A stretch of DNA of 64,000 bases from Patagioenas fasciata (Eukaryota; Chordata; Aves; Columbiformes; Columbidae), in NCBI RefSeq assembly GCF_037038585.1, contig NC_092520.1, forward strand, positions 463,001 through 527,000. Reading direction: 5' to 3'. Position numbers and translations under genes: made by a program. This document shows, one piece after another, positions 50,066 to 61,713 of the stretch. How positions within the stretch are numbered: the stretch's first letter is position 1; each line of letters starts with the position of its first letter. The notes below the pieces were generated by a model. The model did no database searches and was not told the origin of the DNA. It worked only from the letters and a program-made list of their open reading frames with translations.

Positions 50066-51285
50066 CCGTGGTCTCCAAGAGGGGACCGCAGACCCTGCAG
50101 CCTCTGCTGCCAGACTCCACGGTCACCCACGTGCTTTTGGTGAGTGGGTTCACCCCGACAGAACCAGATAACATTGGTGCAGAGATACAGCGAGGGCTGG
50201 CACGGAGAAGCTGGCTCTCTGCCCTTCCCGTGCCTGGCTGGGCAGCCAGAACCCCGGGTTCCAGGGTGGAGACCTCGACCCCTGCTTGTGTCTGTCTCCA
50301 GCTTTGTGCCATTCCTGATCAGTTTGCCTCACCTGGTTTCCAGCCCCAGAGAAGCAGAGTCCTGTCTGTCTGGAAGCTGATCACCTCTGGATTTAATTTC
50401 CTGATGTTCTCCCAGCGTCTGATCCCAGTAATAACCACTGTTCTTCGTTTCTGGCCTCCCCCAGCAGCGGCAGCACCCCTGCCTGCTCACAGTCATGCTG
50501 TTGTCACCTCTCCTCCTTTACAGACAACAAATCCTTGCAGGGTGTGACAAAGAAAGGGTTTCCAGGCACCTGATGTGGATAAGGACACAGCGGACAAGTC
50601 AGGATCTTCTCCTTTCTGGTTTCTGCCCTTATGTCTATGGGGTGGGCAAGAAGAAACCATTTTATACCCATACCTTTAATATTTTTGAAGTGTCCTCCTG
50701 AGACTTATAAACCCTCATTAGCAGCAGAGACAGAGACATGTTTTGGAAAGACACCTGAATTTTCAGCTTCCCCTTTAATTAGTGTGTGGCTGGAGAGCAC
50801 CCCACCTTTTCTTAAAACACTGTCTGGTATGGAATCTGTGAAATGCAAACTCCTCCCCGTTTCTAACGGCCGAGAAGCAGAACGGCGCTTCCTCGATCTG
50901 AAAGGCTTTGAGACAGCTCTGTTCCATAGAAACCACGGTGAGAGAAATGGAAAGGAAATTAAAAGTCATATGCTGATAAGATGTATTTCCATGTGGGTTG
51001 GGAAGGTTTCCGGCACCTGCGGGCGCCTGGACACGAGGCTTGGTCTGACGGGACAATGATTATTGGACTGACTGGCAAAAACAGGCGGGTTTTCTGGCAC
51101 AAAAGCCCTCCTTGGGTATTGTCCTGGGCCCTGCAAACACTGAGATAGTCAGGGGTGTTGGACTATTCCCACAGAAAATGAGCTTCCTCGTCATGCCCTC
51201 AAACGCCCCCTGGTCCATCACAAGGCAGAACGACAGCGTTAATGTACGGGAAAGCCCCGGGTCAACTTCTGCAGGGATGGAGCTC
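50066..51285. other. Intergenic, no gene recognised
   Basis: 50068-50547 is open on the plus strand but lacks start context or homology. 50550-51060 is AT-richer. Nothing assigned. Confidence 0.4.
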
Positions 51286-52066
51286 CTGGGATGGACAGAC
51301 ACGTCCCGTCCTGCCCCTGGGATGGACAGACACATCCCATCCTGCTGCTGGGATGGACAGACATGTCCTTGTCCTGCCCCTGGGATGGACAGACACATCC
51401 CGTCCTGCTCCTGGGATGGACAGACACATCCCGTCCTGCTCCTGGGATGGACAGACACGTCCCATCCTGCCCCTGGGATGGACAGACACATCCCATCCTG
51501 CCCCTGGGATGGACAGACACGTCCCGTCCTGCTCCTGGGATGGACAGACACGTCCCGTCCTGCCCCTGGGATGGACAGACACATCCCATCCTGCCCCTGG
51601 GATGGACAGACACGTCCCGTCCTGCCCCTGGGATGGACAGACATGTCCCATCCTGCTCCTGGGATGGACAGACAAGTCCCGTCCTGCCCCTGGGATGGAC
51701 AGACACAACCCATCCTACCCCTGGGATGGACAGACACGTCCCATCCTGCTCCTGGGATGGACAGACACGTCCCGTCCTGCCCCTGGGATGGACAGACACG
51801 TCCCATCCTGCTCCTGGGATGGACAGACATGTCCCATCCTGCTCCTGGGATGGACAGACATGTCCCATCCTGCCCTTGGGATGGACAGACACATCCCATC
51901 CTGCTCCTGGGATGAACAGACACGTCCTGCTCTGCTCCTGGGATGGACAGACATGTCCCATCCTGCTCCTGGGATGGACAGACACATCCCACCCTGGCCC
52001 TGGGATGGACAGACATGTCCTGTCCTGCTCCTGGGATGGACAGACATGTCCCATCCTGCTCCCCCA
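51286..52066. repeat. 31-bp minisatellite, about 25 units
   Basis: Unit begins gggatggacagacacgtccc and continues atcctgctcct or gtcctgcccct. The 31-bp period opens several frames on both strands (GMDRHVPSC, LSIPGAGWDVSVHPR); none is a gene. Confidence 0.96.
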
Positions 52067-52080
52067 CAGCCCATCACAGG

Positions 52081-52432
52081 CTGAGAGAGTTGGGGTGTTC
52101 AGCTGGAGAAGAGAAGCTCCGGGGACACCTTATTGTGGCCTTTCCAGACTTAAAAGGGGCCCATAAGAAAGATGGGGCCAGACTTTTGAGCAGGGCCTGT
52201 TGAGATAGGACAAGGGGTGATGGGTTAAACTAAAGGAGGGAGATTGAGGCTGGATATAAGGAATTGTTGCCCTGAGGGTGGTGAGAGCCTGGCCCAGGTT
52301 GGCCAGAGAGGTGGTGGATGAACCATCCCTGGAGACATCCCAGGCCAGGCTGGACGGGGCTCTGAGCACCCTGAGCTGCTGAAGATGTCCCTGCTCAGAG
52401 CAGGGGTGGCACTGGGGGACTGGGAAGGGTCC
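52081..52432 (+). mobile_element. CR1 LINE 3' fragment
   Basis: Starts ctgagagagttggggtgttc directly after the 31-bp array; ends near gggggactgggaagggtcc without a tail. Confidence 0.9.
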
Positions 52433-52735
52433 CCAGACCTGGGGGTGTTGCTGTGTCTTCCCTGCCCATCCCAGCGGAGCTGCAGGGATCTGGCCCCTCT
52501 CTGGGAGCAGATGATAAACTGTGAATTACTGCAATAATTCAGAAGCAAACCCACGTTCTGGAGCAAACACATTGACAGGGGCTTGGGCAGGACCGAGTGT
52601 GATCGATGGTATTAACGGCACAAACGGCATCCAAAAAACTGTCTGGGTGTTTTCCAGATGGATAAAATCTGGAGCTGCAGCAGCAAGAGCTCAGCACAGG
52701 ATGGGCAGAGGAGACGAGCCACACTTTATAAGGAA

Positions 52736-52800
52736 TCATAGAATAGCTGGATTGGAAGGGACCTTCAAAGGTCACCTAGTCCAGCCCCCCCTGCTAGATA
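52736..52800 (-). mobile_element. CR1 LINE 3' tail fragment
   Basis: Reversed tail catagaatagctggattgga, then gggaccttcaaaggtcacc. Confidence 0.75.
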
Positions 52801-55496
52801 AACAGGGAGGCAGCTTTCTTCTGTCTGCCCGTGTTGGTTTCATGTTAGTTCTGAACCCCAGGCACCGCAGCACTGAAACAAACAGGAACTCACTGAATGA
52901 TTAATATGTGGTTGCAGGCCCAGTTATATCGAATTCATACTCCTCTGTTTCATGGAAAACATTACAGTTGCTTTCAATCATTTTGATCTGTTCCTGGGAT
53001 GAAAATAAAATCATTAATTCATTAAACCCTATGTATTCAGACCTTTTTTTCTGCTGCGTTGATGGAGCTTCAGCATGGTTGCAGGCAAGGAATTTTCGGA
53101 TAATCTTTTAATTCATTTTTGCTTCCTTCGGACAGAGCTATTGCTGGTTTGTTTGTTTCTTTCTCTATCATGTAGTTTAAGAACTATTTTGCAGCAGCAG
53201 TACATTATAACTCATGCAGCTGTGGCGCGTCTGTTTGTCCGGCTGATGCCGGCTCGGACCGGCCGCGCGATCCGGGCAGAAACCCCCGCAGCCTCCTCCG
53301 TTTCGCAGGGCGACGGGGGCAGCTTTGTGCTCGCAGCCACTCGTGGGCTTCGTCCCTTGTAGGTCATTGACCGTGGGCTGGAGCCAGGCTGGTGCAGAAT
53401 CCCCTCCCGTGGAGGCACACGGCAGAGTGGGCAAAACTCCAGGGCTGTTTTGGGGGTTTTATCGCTATAACAAGGCGATTTTCACCCTGTGGGGATGAAA
53501 CGCTTGTGGAAACCAGCGATGCCACTCAGGCTGTGCCATCCCGGTTCCCTCCAGAGTCCTCGCCGTGGTCAAGGGACACAGTTGGTCCCCAGGGGACACA
53601 GCCGGTCCCCAGGCACAGATCGAGCAAAGCCACTTGCAATGCAAATGACGGAAAAGCAGGAAATACCTTGACTCACCTGGGAGTGTTAACCGGGGTTAAT
53701 CTTTAATACACCAGCAATTTAAACTTCCACAAATCGATGGGCCAAGGTTCCTTCTGAGATTTGGGAGGGGAAGGATCAGCACCCCATCCCCAGGCAGCAC
53801 AGACGGGGTTCGCGCTCCCGGCAGCTCCATCGGGGCTGAGGTTCCTCGTTCCTCAGGCTGGCCCCTGGTGAGTCACCGCGTACCAAACGCTGGGGTTGGG
53901 GCGATGCCTTCTTGTTGGAAAGGGATGAAAGGAAGGAAAGCAGCACGTGAGAGAAATGTATTTCCATCTCATGAAGAAGTGGAGGTGCAAAGTCTTGCTG
54001 CACTGCTTTGTAAACCTCACGCAGCCAGGCTGGCATTGGTGCTGGGAATGCTCCCAGGCTGATTTAATTTGCAGTTATAGACCTAGCCTATCCTTATTCG
54101 CTGCTGTTGAATTTAATGGTTTCGAAAGTGGAATCAGATAAATATTTGTGATGAGCCGAAGTTCTCTTCTATGCTGACTGATGTTTCCAGTGGCCTTACG
54201 GTTCACGGAGGACGAGAATCCTTCATGGAAACACTTTGAAATGCAAACACGTCTTGCACTCAGATACCTGCAGTTTGCAATACAAATAAAAGGCTGCAAG
54301 CAGGTCTGAAGATCGCAGGTTTAGCTTTGGTACAAATCCAACTCATCTTCCCACATCCCAGCCCTGGCTTAGGCATTTTTTAGAGGATGATACCCGGGGA
54401 AGGGGCTACAGACAGGGGCAAAATGGGGGGAATCACATAAAACCAGCCGTCCTGCGTCGTTCCTTCTCCTGGGCAAACTGGAGGAGGCTGAGCTCGGAGG
54501 ATGGATGTGTCCCACGTTGGTGGAGCATCTGTGCAGAAACCTACATTTCAGTGCTCCCTCCAGAGTATTTCCACGGCTTGGCTGCCCTGATAGCACTTGT
54601 TTCTTCGCATTTTGGGCCAGCATTTCTTTGTCCGAAGATCACGCCGTGCAGCCCACCATGTCTTTATGGGGGAGAGGACAACAAATTAATGAGAAAGCAG
54701 GGAACTCCCAGGTGAGAGAGGTGCCCCAGGATGTTCAGAAAGTCTGAGCGTGGGCTGAGAGTCCAGCCTGGCGCTCCCTTTTTGCTCTTGGGGTCTGGCA
54801 GTGTTTGGGTCTCTGAAACCCTCGTGCGATGGGAAGAGGCATGAAAAGCACTTTGCGGTGTTTGCAAACAGGTGAACGTGTTTATGCAGCTGGAAATACA
54901 GAGGGTAACATCCAGTAGAATTTCAGGGGTGGTCACAACCTTCAGAGGTGGTAGCTGAGCATCAGCCACATCCAAGACACTGATCGGTGTTGGTACCGGT
55001 ACCGTTTTTATTCCTGTCTTAATAGTTTGTACAAGGAGCCCTCAGACATGAAATGGCCACTGATCTGAACAAAGACATTGTATTATTTCATCTCCCTGAA
55101 GAAACACACAGTTCTAACAAAGATACACAGCTTTCCAGGTGCACACGGATACAAAGCCCACCAACAGCGACAAGGCAAGTAATTACGGCTTTTACAAGCC
55201 TTGTTATGACAGTGGATGAAGCAGAGATAGAAAAGGACCTGGTCTGTTTTGCAGTGCAAATGGAGGGACAGAGAAGATGTTTTTCTTACAAAGTTTGTAA
55301 GGGTTGGTAGGAAAGAATGAACAGATTCCTTTTTACAGCAAAACACATCCAGTCAAGCCCAGGCCTTCAGAAGTGGCTCCAGTTGGAAGGCAGATGCATG
55401 CAGGATGTTGTGTGCACCAATCTGTACAGTTGTAGGTGGTCATGGGCTAACACCAGGCTCACCAGAGGTTATTCACCCCTTGTCTTTCCTGTGCAG
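52801..55496. other. Upstream region of the olfactory receptor, no other gene recognised
   Basis: Mostly AT-richer unique DNA. An 85-codon plus frame at 55056-55310 (MATDLNKDIVLFHLPEE) is not recognised. A good splice acceptor, cttgtctttcctgtgcag, ends at 55496, which would suit a 5' UTR intron of the receptor gene. Confidence 0.45.
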
Positions 55497-55531
55497 AGCA
55501 GAACCGGGCTGACGCCGGGCGCTGAAGCACC

Positions 55532-56506
55532 ATGTATGAGCTCAACGAGAGCAGCTTTTATCCCATCACCTTTGTCCTGACGGGCATCCCGGGGATGGAG
55601 GAGTCCCAGGTCTGGATCTCCGTCCCCTTCTGCGTGATGTACCTCACTGCGGTGTTCAGCAACTCTGTCCTCCTCTTCGTCATCATCACGGACAGGAGCC
55701 TCCACGAGCCCATGTACCTGTTCCTTGCTATGCTGGCTGCTGCCGACCTCATGCTTTCGACCACAACGGTGCCCAAAATGCTGGCGATCTTCTGGTTCAG
55801 TGCCAGGGAAATTTCCTTCGATGCCTGCGTTACACAGATGTTCTTCACCCATTTCAGCTTCATCGTGGAATCGTCCGTTCTGCTGGCGATGGCGTTTGAC
55901 CGGTACGTGGCCATCTGCGACCCGCTGCGGTATTCTTCAACCTTAACCCCCTCGGTGATTGGGAAAATAGCGGTGACCGCCGTTGTCCGGGGGTTCTGCA
56001 TCATGTTCCCACCCATCTTCCTCCTGAAGCGGCTGCCGTTCTGCGGACACAACGTGATGCCCCACACCTACTGCGAGCACATGGGCATCGCCCGCCTGGC
56101 CTGCGCCGACATCAGAGCCAACGTCTGGTACGGGCTGACAACGGCTCTCCTTTCCTCCGGCCTGGACATCGTGCTCATCGCTGTCTCTTACGCTCTGATC
56201 CTCAGGACGGTCTTTCGGCTCCCATCCCCGGAGGCTCGTCTCAAAACCCTGAGCACCTGCGGCTCCCACCTCTGCGTCATCCTCATGTTCTACGTGCCCG
56301 CCTTCTTCTCCTTTCTCACGCATCGGTTTGGCCATCACATCCCAAGTCACGTCCACATCCTCCTGGCCAACCTCTATGTCGTGGTCCCGCCGATGCTCAA
56401 CCCCATCGTGTACGGGGTGAGGACAAAGCAGATCTGGGAGCGCGTCATCCGCCTCTTCTGCCCCGTGGGGCAGTGCCCCTGCCTCGGCGGGGGGCGCCGG
56501 TGCTGA
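55532..56506 (+). CDS. Class I olfactory receptor, OR52-like, intact
   Basis: A 324-residue seven-helix odorant GPCR of ciliary membranes that couples to Golf in the family. It has an N-glycosylation site NES (5-7), LHEPMYLFL before TM2 (57-65), [13 protein letters not shown] at the end of TM3 (120-132), an SY pair in TM5 (219-220), KTLSTCGSH at TM6 (238-246) and [11 protein letters not shown] in TM7 (287-297). Cysteines at 99, 171, 181 and 191 fit the extracellular disulfides. [19 protein letters not shown] and STTTVPKML are class I/OR52-type signatures. The usual GN of TM1 is SN (43-44). Start: an in-frame TGA lies three codons upstream (55523-55525) and the context caccATGt is good. A splice acceptor at 55496 suggests an untranslated first exon further left, as is usual in this family. 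No stops or frameshifts; length is normal. Confidence 0.93.
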   Translation: MYELNESSFYPITFVLTGIPGMEESQVWISVPFCVMYLTAVFSNSVLLFVIITDRSLHEPMYLFLAMLAAADLMLSTTTVPKMLAIFWFSAREISFDACVTQMFFTHFSFIVESSVLLAMAFDRYVAICDPLRYSSTLTPSVIGKIAVTAVVRGFCIMFPPIFLLKRLPFCGHNVMPHTYCEHMGIARLACADIRANVWYGLTTALLSSGLDIVLIAVSYALILRTVFRLPSPEARLKTLSTCGSHLCVILMFYVPAFFSFLTHRFGHHIPSHVHILLANLYVVVPPMLNPIVYGVRTKQIWERVIRLFCPVGQCPCLGGGRRC

Positions 56507-56527
56507 GCAACGACGGAGGGCACGGGG

Positions 56528-57183
56528 ACATGGGACAGGATTGGGAAAGCAGCACCAAGCGCTGCTGGAGAGGAGTGGGACACGGACCAGGATCAGGAAA
56601 GCAGCACCAAGCGCTGCTGGAGAGGAGTGGGACACGGACCAGGATCAGGAAAGCAGCACCAAGCGCTGCTGGAGAGGAGTGGGACACGGACCAGGATCAG
56701 GAAAGCAGCACCAAGCGCTGCTGGAGGGGAGCAGGACACGGACCAGGATCAGGAAAGCAGCACCAAGCGCTGCTGGAGAGGAGTGGGACACGGGCCAGGA
56801 TCAGGAAAGCAGCACCAAGCGCTGCTGGAGAGGAGTGGGACACGGACCAGGATCAGGAAAGCAGCACCAAGCGCTGCTGGAGGGGAGCGGGACACGGACC
56901 AGGATCAGGAAAGCAGCACCAAGCGTTGCTGGAGGGGAGTGGGACATGGACCAGGATCAGGAAAGCAGCACCAAGCGCTGCTGGAGGGGAGCGGGACACG
57001 GACCAGGATCAGGAAAGCAGCACCAAGCGCTGCTGGAGGGGAGTGGGACATGGACCAGGAAAGCAGCACCAAGCGCTGCTGGAGGGGAGTGGGACACGGA
57101 CCAGGATCAGGAAAGCAGCACCAAGCACTGCTGGAGGGGAGCAGGACACGGGCCAGGATCAGGAAAGCAGCACCAAGCGCTGC
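56528..57183. repeat. 52-bp minisatellite, about 12-13 units
   Basis: Unit includes gaaagcagcaccaagcgctg and ctggagaggagtgggacacg; one unit lacks the gatcag piece near 57055. Starts about 20 bases after the receptor stop codon. The 52-bp period opens all three plus frames; none is a gene. Confidence 0.96.
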
Positions 57184-58249
57184 AGCACTTCTCATCGTGG
57201 AGAAACGGGTTTGCCGAAGAAGTTCAAGAGAAGCTGAGGGCAGCGGGATTTCTGGAGGCATGGGCTTGGGTCAGCAGCGCCTTCATTGCTGCTGGTTTCT
57301 CCTGGAGATGTTGCCCCTGAATGGTCCATCAGCAGAGGCTGGGGCAGTTCAGCTGAGGAGCACCAAGGCTCTTACGCCTGCAGATTGACCATCACCCACT
57401 GCTGCTGATTTTGTTTGCTGTCCTACAGCTTTGTTCCTGTTTGCTCCTTCACCTGAGGCCTCAGTGCCTACACCATGAACGCTTCGTTGGTCATCAGACT
57501 GGAGCCAGGTACACGAACCAGAGCTGGAGGGGCAGAGTGCTGCGTACCACAGCACAGACCGTGCTCCTGTCTCCACGGGTCCAGCTGGCACTGCCGAGGG
57601 ACCTCTTGCTGCTGAAGGTGTTTACACGCTGAAGAGCCCTGGGAGGTCAGGAAAGGTTTTGTGGCCCGTGTTTGAGGGAGACATGTCCCTTAAACCATGA
57701 TGTCCAAAGCTGAATTCAAGCCTCTGGAGTGGAGTGCGAAGGGACAATGGTCTCCTACATCCTACACATCCCAAAGAGATATTTTCTCTCTTTGCAAGGA
57801 CATACTCCTCTGCTGAGGGTGAAGTACATTGCACTTCAAGATCCTCTTTGCCCACACAGCTGGCTGATTACCCACCACTTCGTTGCTGCACATCAATTTA
57901 TCCTTCAACACCTAAACAGCTGTGTCTAGCTTCTCCTTGTTCCTCTCATTGGTGTGTGTGCCAGTTGCACCAGTAACACCTCATTCCACCTGAAGACAGT
58001 GGCAAACTGCCCCAGACCATTGTGAAAGGCAGCACTGCTGGAGTGTCCCAGGGGACCATACAGACCCTGGGGAGGAGGGAGCGGAGGCAGCACTGAAGGC
58101 CTCAGGAGAAGCTTGTCAGGTGTCCTGCTGGGACGTCACTGTGCTCTGCACCGCGTTCACGGTGGGGTTTGTTGCACTTTTGTGGCAGATGCACCTTCCC
58201 CTGCCCTGAAAGCACCAGATGCTTCTAGATCAATGGACCACTATGGTCA
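57184..58249. other. Intergenic, no gene recognised
   Basis: No second receptor or receptor pseudogene is visible here. Nothing assigned. Confidence 0.45.
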
Positions 58250-58790
58250 TGCACACACCCCTTGGTTGATAGACAGGGCCCTTGACCAATGAAGAGCCTT
58301 GGCTGAGAGAAATTTCTGGACCACTACCATAAATGACCACAGCTCAGATTCAACCATGGTATAAATGGAGCTGTTGGAGAGCCTGTTGAGTTGTTCTCCT
58401 TGGAGCAGTGGGTCTGTAGGGGGGGTGTCTCCTGCTTACATTGGGATGCCATCTAAGGACATTTCTTCAAGGACTGAGACACTTCGCCTTACTGGTAAGC
58501 GATTATATCTTCTGGGTACCCTTGAGAGTCCTTGCGTTTTATGAGTGGGAAGATGTGCATTTTGAATCGTCACTCTAGAGTTCTGGTATCCCTTGAGTCT
58601 GAATTGGCTGTGTAGTAATTGAATTCCTCATCAGCGTTGGAATCTGTGTTTTGTAATGTTGTCAGAGTCCTGAATAATGTTGGATAAGCCCTGATTGTAG
58701 CTGGTTCTCTGCCAAACAGTTCTGGTTGGAATAAAGTCTGTTTGGAGCTTGTCACTTGCCTAAACTGATTTTTGGGGTGCCTCCACAGCA
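58250..58790 (+). mobile_element. Probable solo LTR of an endogenous retrovirus
   Basis: About 541 bp if bounded by tgcacacacc and cctccacagca, with gtca on both sides (58246-58249 and 58791-58794). Internal order fits an LTR: CCAAT box 58286-58290, TATA box tataaat 58360-58366, AATAAA 58730-58735 about 60 bases from the end. Four-base duplications are weak evidence, so the left edge is uncertain; family not determined. No retroviral genes adjoin it. Confidence 0.5.
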
Positions 58791-59611
58791 GTCATTGTAA
58801 TGTGGAGGACCATGGGGACACAGACACCGACTGTCAGGAGCCGTCTGGTTCCTGCAGTCAGGACTGCAGTGGGAACAGGCTGGAGCTTCTCGATCCCATG
58901 GAAAAGTCACAGCAACACCCCCACCTGCTCTCATCTCCAAAGCACAAAGGTCGTTCTGCCCGGTGCTCATGGGCTTGGTGGGCAGCACACACTCAGATGG
59001 GACCAGTCCATCTTCTCGTCCTGACAGCAGAGTCCTGGTGGCCATTCTGGCTCAGCTGTGAAATGCCGAAGCTTCTGAAGCCCATTGCAAAAATTGCAGC
59101 GTGAGTTGCTGTTGACCGTGAGTAGTCAGCGTTCTTGGTGGTTGCTCAGGGCTGCAGAAATGGCTGCAGCAGGTCCTGGGACGCGTTCCGGGGAGATCGG
59201 GCAGTGGTGCAGGAGCAGCTGAGCCCTGCACAGCCCCGCTTGGGGTGGGGTGGAAGAGGCCCCACGGCTGCCCCTCCATGAGCTCCTCTGGCTCTGGTGG
59301 CTCCTGGGGTTGTTGAGCACTGAAGCACCACTGTCCTTCAGAGCTGCAGCACTGGTTTCCTTTACTCTGTGGGGAGGAGCTCTGGGATGAGGAAGAGAAG
59401 GAAAGGCACCAGAGCCCAGAAACCTTTCCTTCATCCTTTTGTTCTTGTTTTACTGGGTGGGATGCTAGGCAAACGCTTGCTTCTCCTCTCTGCATCGCAT
59501 CTACTGTCAGCTGCATTTCTCTCATACATTGCTCTGAGCAATGGGGTTCTGGACACTTTGTGGCCCCCTCCTGAGCTCAGTGGCTTCCTCAGGACTGGCC
59601 AGTACAACTGC
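58791..59611. other. Intergenic, no gene recognised
   Basis: Plus-strand frame near 58800-59104 is open but unrecognised. No repeat seen until 59612. Confidence 0.4.
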
Positions 59612-59690
59612 TGGGGTGTCCTGTGCAGGGACAGGAGTTGGGCTCCATGATCCTTGTCGGTCCCTTCCAGCTCAGGACGTTCTATGATTC
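59612..59690 (+). mobile_element. CR1 LINE 3' tail fragment
   Basis: ggggtgtcctgtgcagggac through cttccagctcaggacgttc to tatgattcc; related to 2203-2419. Confidence 0.75.
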
Positions 59691-59760
59691 CTCATCCAGT
59701 CAGCAACCAAAGTCTTGAATGCAGCAATTCGTGAGCCCTTTCTGAAGGCTCATCCAGATC

Positions 59761-59934
59761 TCACAGCAACGTCTGGAGCTCTGACCCTTCATCAGCTGTG
59801 AGACCTGAAGGCGAGCCTGGCGTGCTCCTGTCCGTAGTGACAAAATGGAGAAGATCATCCAGCTGTTTCTGCAGAATGTCCTCTTTTCCTTCAAAAGGGT
59901 GGTGGGCACTCGCCAAGCCCACGGCTCGACTGTG
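59761..59934 (-). CDS. Possible terminal coding exon, unrecognised
   Basis: The minus strand after a possible acceptor (cgctgcag, AG at 59935-59936) reads HSRAVGLASAHHPFEGKEDI, then LQKQLDDLLHFVTTDRS and GLTADEGSELQTLL, ending at TGA 59761-59763. The amphipathic, acidic composition resembles a real C-terminus, but I do not recognise the family, no polyadenylation signal follows before a CR1 tail, and other frames over the same DNA are open too. Confidence 0.25.
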   Translation of the reverse strand, partial: HSRAVGLASAHHPFEGKEDILQKQLDDLLHFVTTDRSTPGSPSGLTADEGSELQTLL

Positions 59935-61230
59935 CTGCAGCGTTGGTTCAGACCTGCCCGTGGTGGGGAAGCCACCTCCAAGGCAGCGACGTCCCTGGAC
60001 CTCGGAGGTGCCTCAGGTACTGGTGACCCTGGAAATGGGGGGGAACGGCTCTCCCTGGGTCTGTGCTCCACAAAAACCTCGTGCCCTGCACCAGGGCTGG
60101 GAGCCAGCAGGGCCTGAGGGCTCCGGTTGGGGCTGATCAAGCCCAGTGTCCCTGATTTGAGAGCTGGAGCAGGGGGCACTGACGGGGACCAGGGGTGTTC
60201 GCAGCCGAATGGCACAGGAGGTGACACTGGTACAGCACCCAAAACCTGCTGTGCTCCCATCATCCCAGTAGCGCTGCTACCACTTCAAAACAAAACCCAA
60301 AGATAGAGATTCAGGATTTCAGATTTTAAAAAGTGCCAAAGTTCTAATCTCTTTCAATATTTTTTTTCCTGATTTCATCAAAGGTGGGAACCGTAGGCAC
60401 AGGGGAAATGAAAGTCTGCTTGTTAAAAGCTGTTTGCTTAGCAGCAAAGATAACAGAGCTGGTTACAAAAGCTGCTCATATAATCGGATTTTTTAATGTC
60501 CTCAGAAGAGTCGTGTTTGTGTTGGCTTTCCTAACAAAAGCAAGAGTATTTACACGGCGCGTGGTTTCTGATGGGAGATGGAGCCGTGGGAAAGCAAACG
60601 TGTCAGGAGCGCAGGTCGTCCTGGGCAGCACGCGGGTCCGCTGGGGCTGGGAGGGATGCTGTGAGGTCTCGAGGGGCCGGGGGACCTGCGGGAGCTGGCA
60701 GCAGCTGTCACAGGGCTACGGCAGATCCGCAGGTGGGATATGGGACAGCTCGTGGTTGCAAGAGGCTTGTTTCCCGATTCAGGAGTTCTGCTCCAGCCTT
60801 GTCCTCCTGCCTGAAACATGGACTTGTTGGCGAAGCAACCTGCAGCTGAGGAGTTTTCTCCTGAGAGCCTTTCGGCCAGCTCAAATAACAACTGAGCTGC
60901 TCTCTAGGCTTGTCAATACCAAAGAATGATGCAGCTCACTGGTGTCTCTGTCACACATTTTAGCTGACACGGTTATTTCTGCCTCCTTCTTCACCGCTCC
61001 CCCTCTTTGGTCTCTCCCCAGCGATGAAGTTAAGCACGAGCCTAACTCTGAGCACAGGAGCAGTGCAGCTCAAAGGAGCAGCTGTGCTCAGAGGTGGCCC
61101 AAGGCTGAGCACGGTCCTGAGGAGCCCTGTGCCATCATCATCTTCATCATGGAGCTCGTGGGAGGTGGGATCTCCCTGGGCAGGTGCTGCAGAAATGCAA
61201 AACGAAAGACCTGCCCCCAAATTGCTTCTG
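59935..61230. other. Intergenic, no gene recognised
   Basis: 60270-60560 is AT-rich. If 59761-59934 is real, its other exons should lie here on the minus strand; I could not identify any. Confidence 0.35.
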
Positions 61231-61713
61231 CTGTGGGGTCCTCAGCACAGGACACACATGGAGCTGCTGGAGAGGGGCCAGAGGAGCCCCAGGAATGACC
61301 CGAGGCTGGAACAGCTCTGCTGGGGACAGGTGAGAGAGCTGGGGTGTTCAGCTGGAGAAGAGAAGCTCCGGGAGACCTTAGTGCGGCCTTTCCGGACTGA
61401 AAAGGGGCCCATGAGAAAGATGGGGACAGACTTTAGAGCAGGGGCTGTTGTGACAGGACAAGGGGTGATGGTTTAAACTGGAGGAGAGAGATTCAGGCCG
61501 GACATGAGGAAGAAATTGTTGTCCTGAGGGTGGTGAGAGCCTGGCCCAGGTTGGGCAGAGAGGTGGTGGCTGAACCATCCCTGGAGACATCCCAGGCCAG
61601 GCTGGACGGGGCTCTGAGCAACCTGAGCTGGTGAAGATGTCCCTGTCATGGCAGGGGGGGCACTGGGGGAGCTGGGAAGGTCCCTCCAGCAGAAACCATC
61701 TGTGATTTTATGA
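61231..61713 (+). mobile_element. CR1 LINE 3' fragment
   Basis: ctgtggggtcctcagcacag to the tail catctgtgattttatgat; close to 35081-35581. Confidence 0.92.

Noticed and set aside
50068-50547. 159-codon plus frame after the CR1 stack
   Set aside because: Begins inside a CR1 tail and has no recognisable protein features.
55056-55310. 85-codon plus frame (MATDLNKDIVLFHLPEE)
   Set aside because: No homology recognised and the minus strand is open too; it more likely lies in the receptor's upstream intron or flank.
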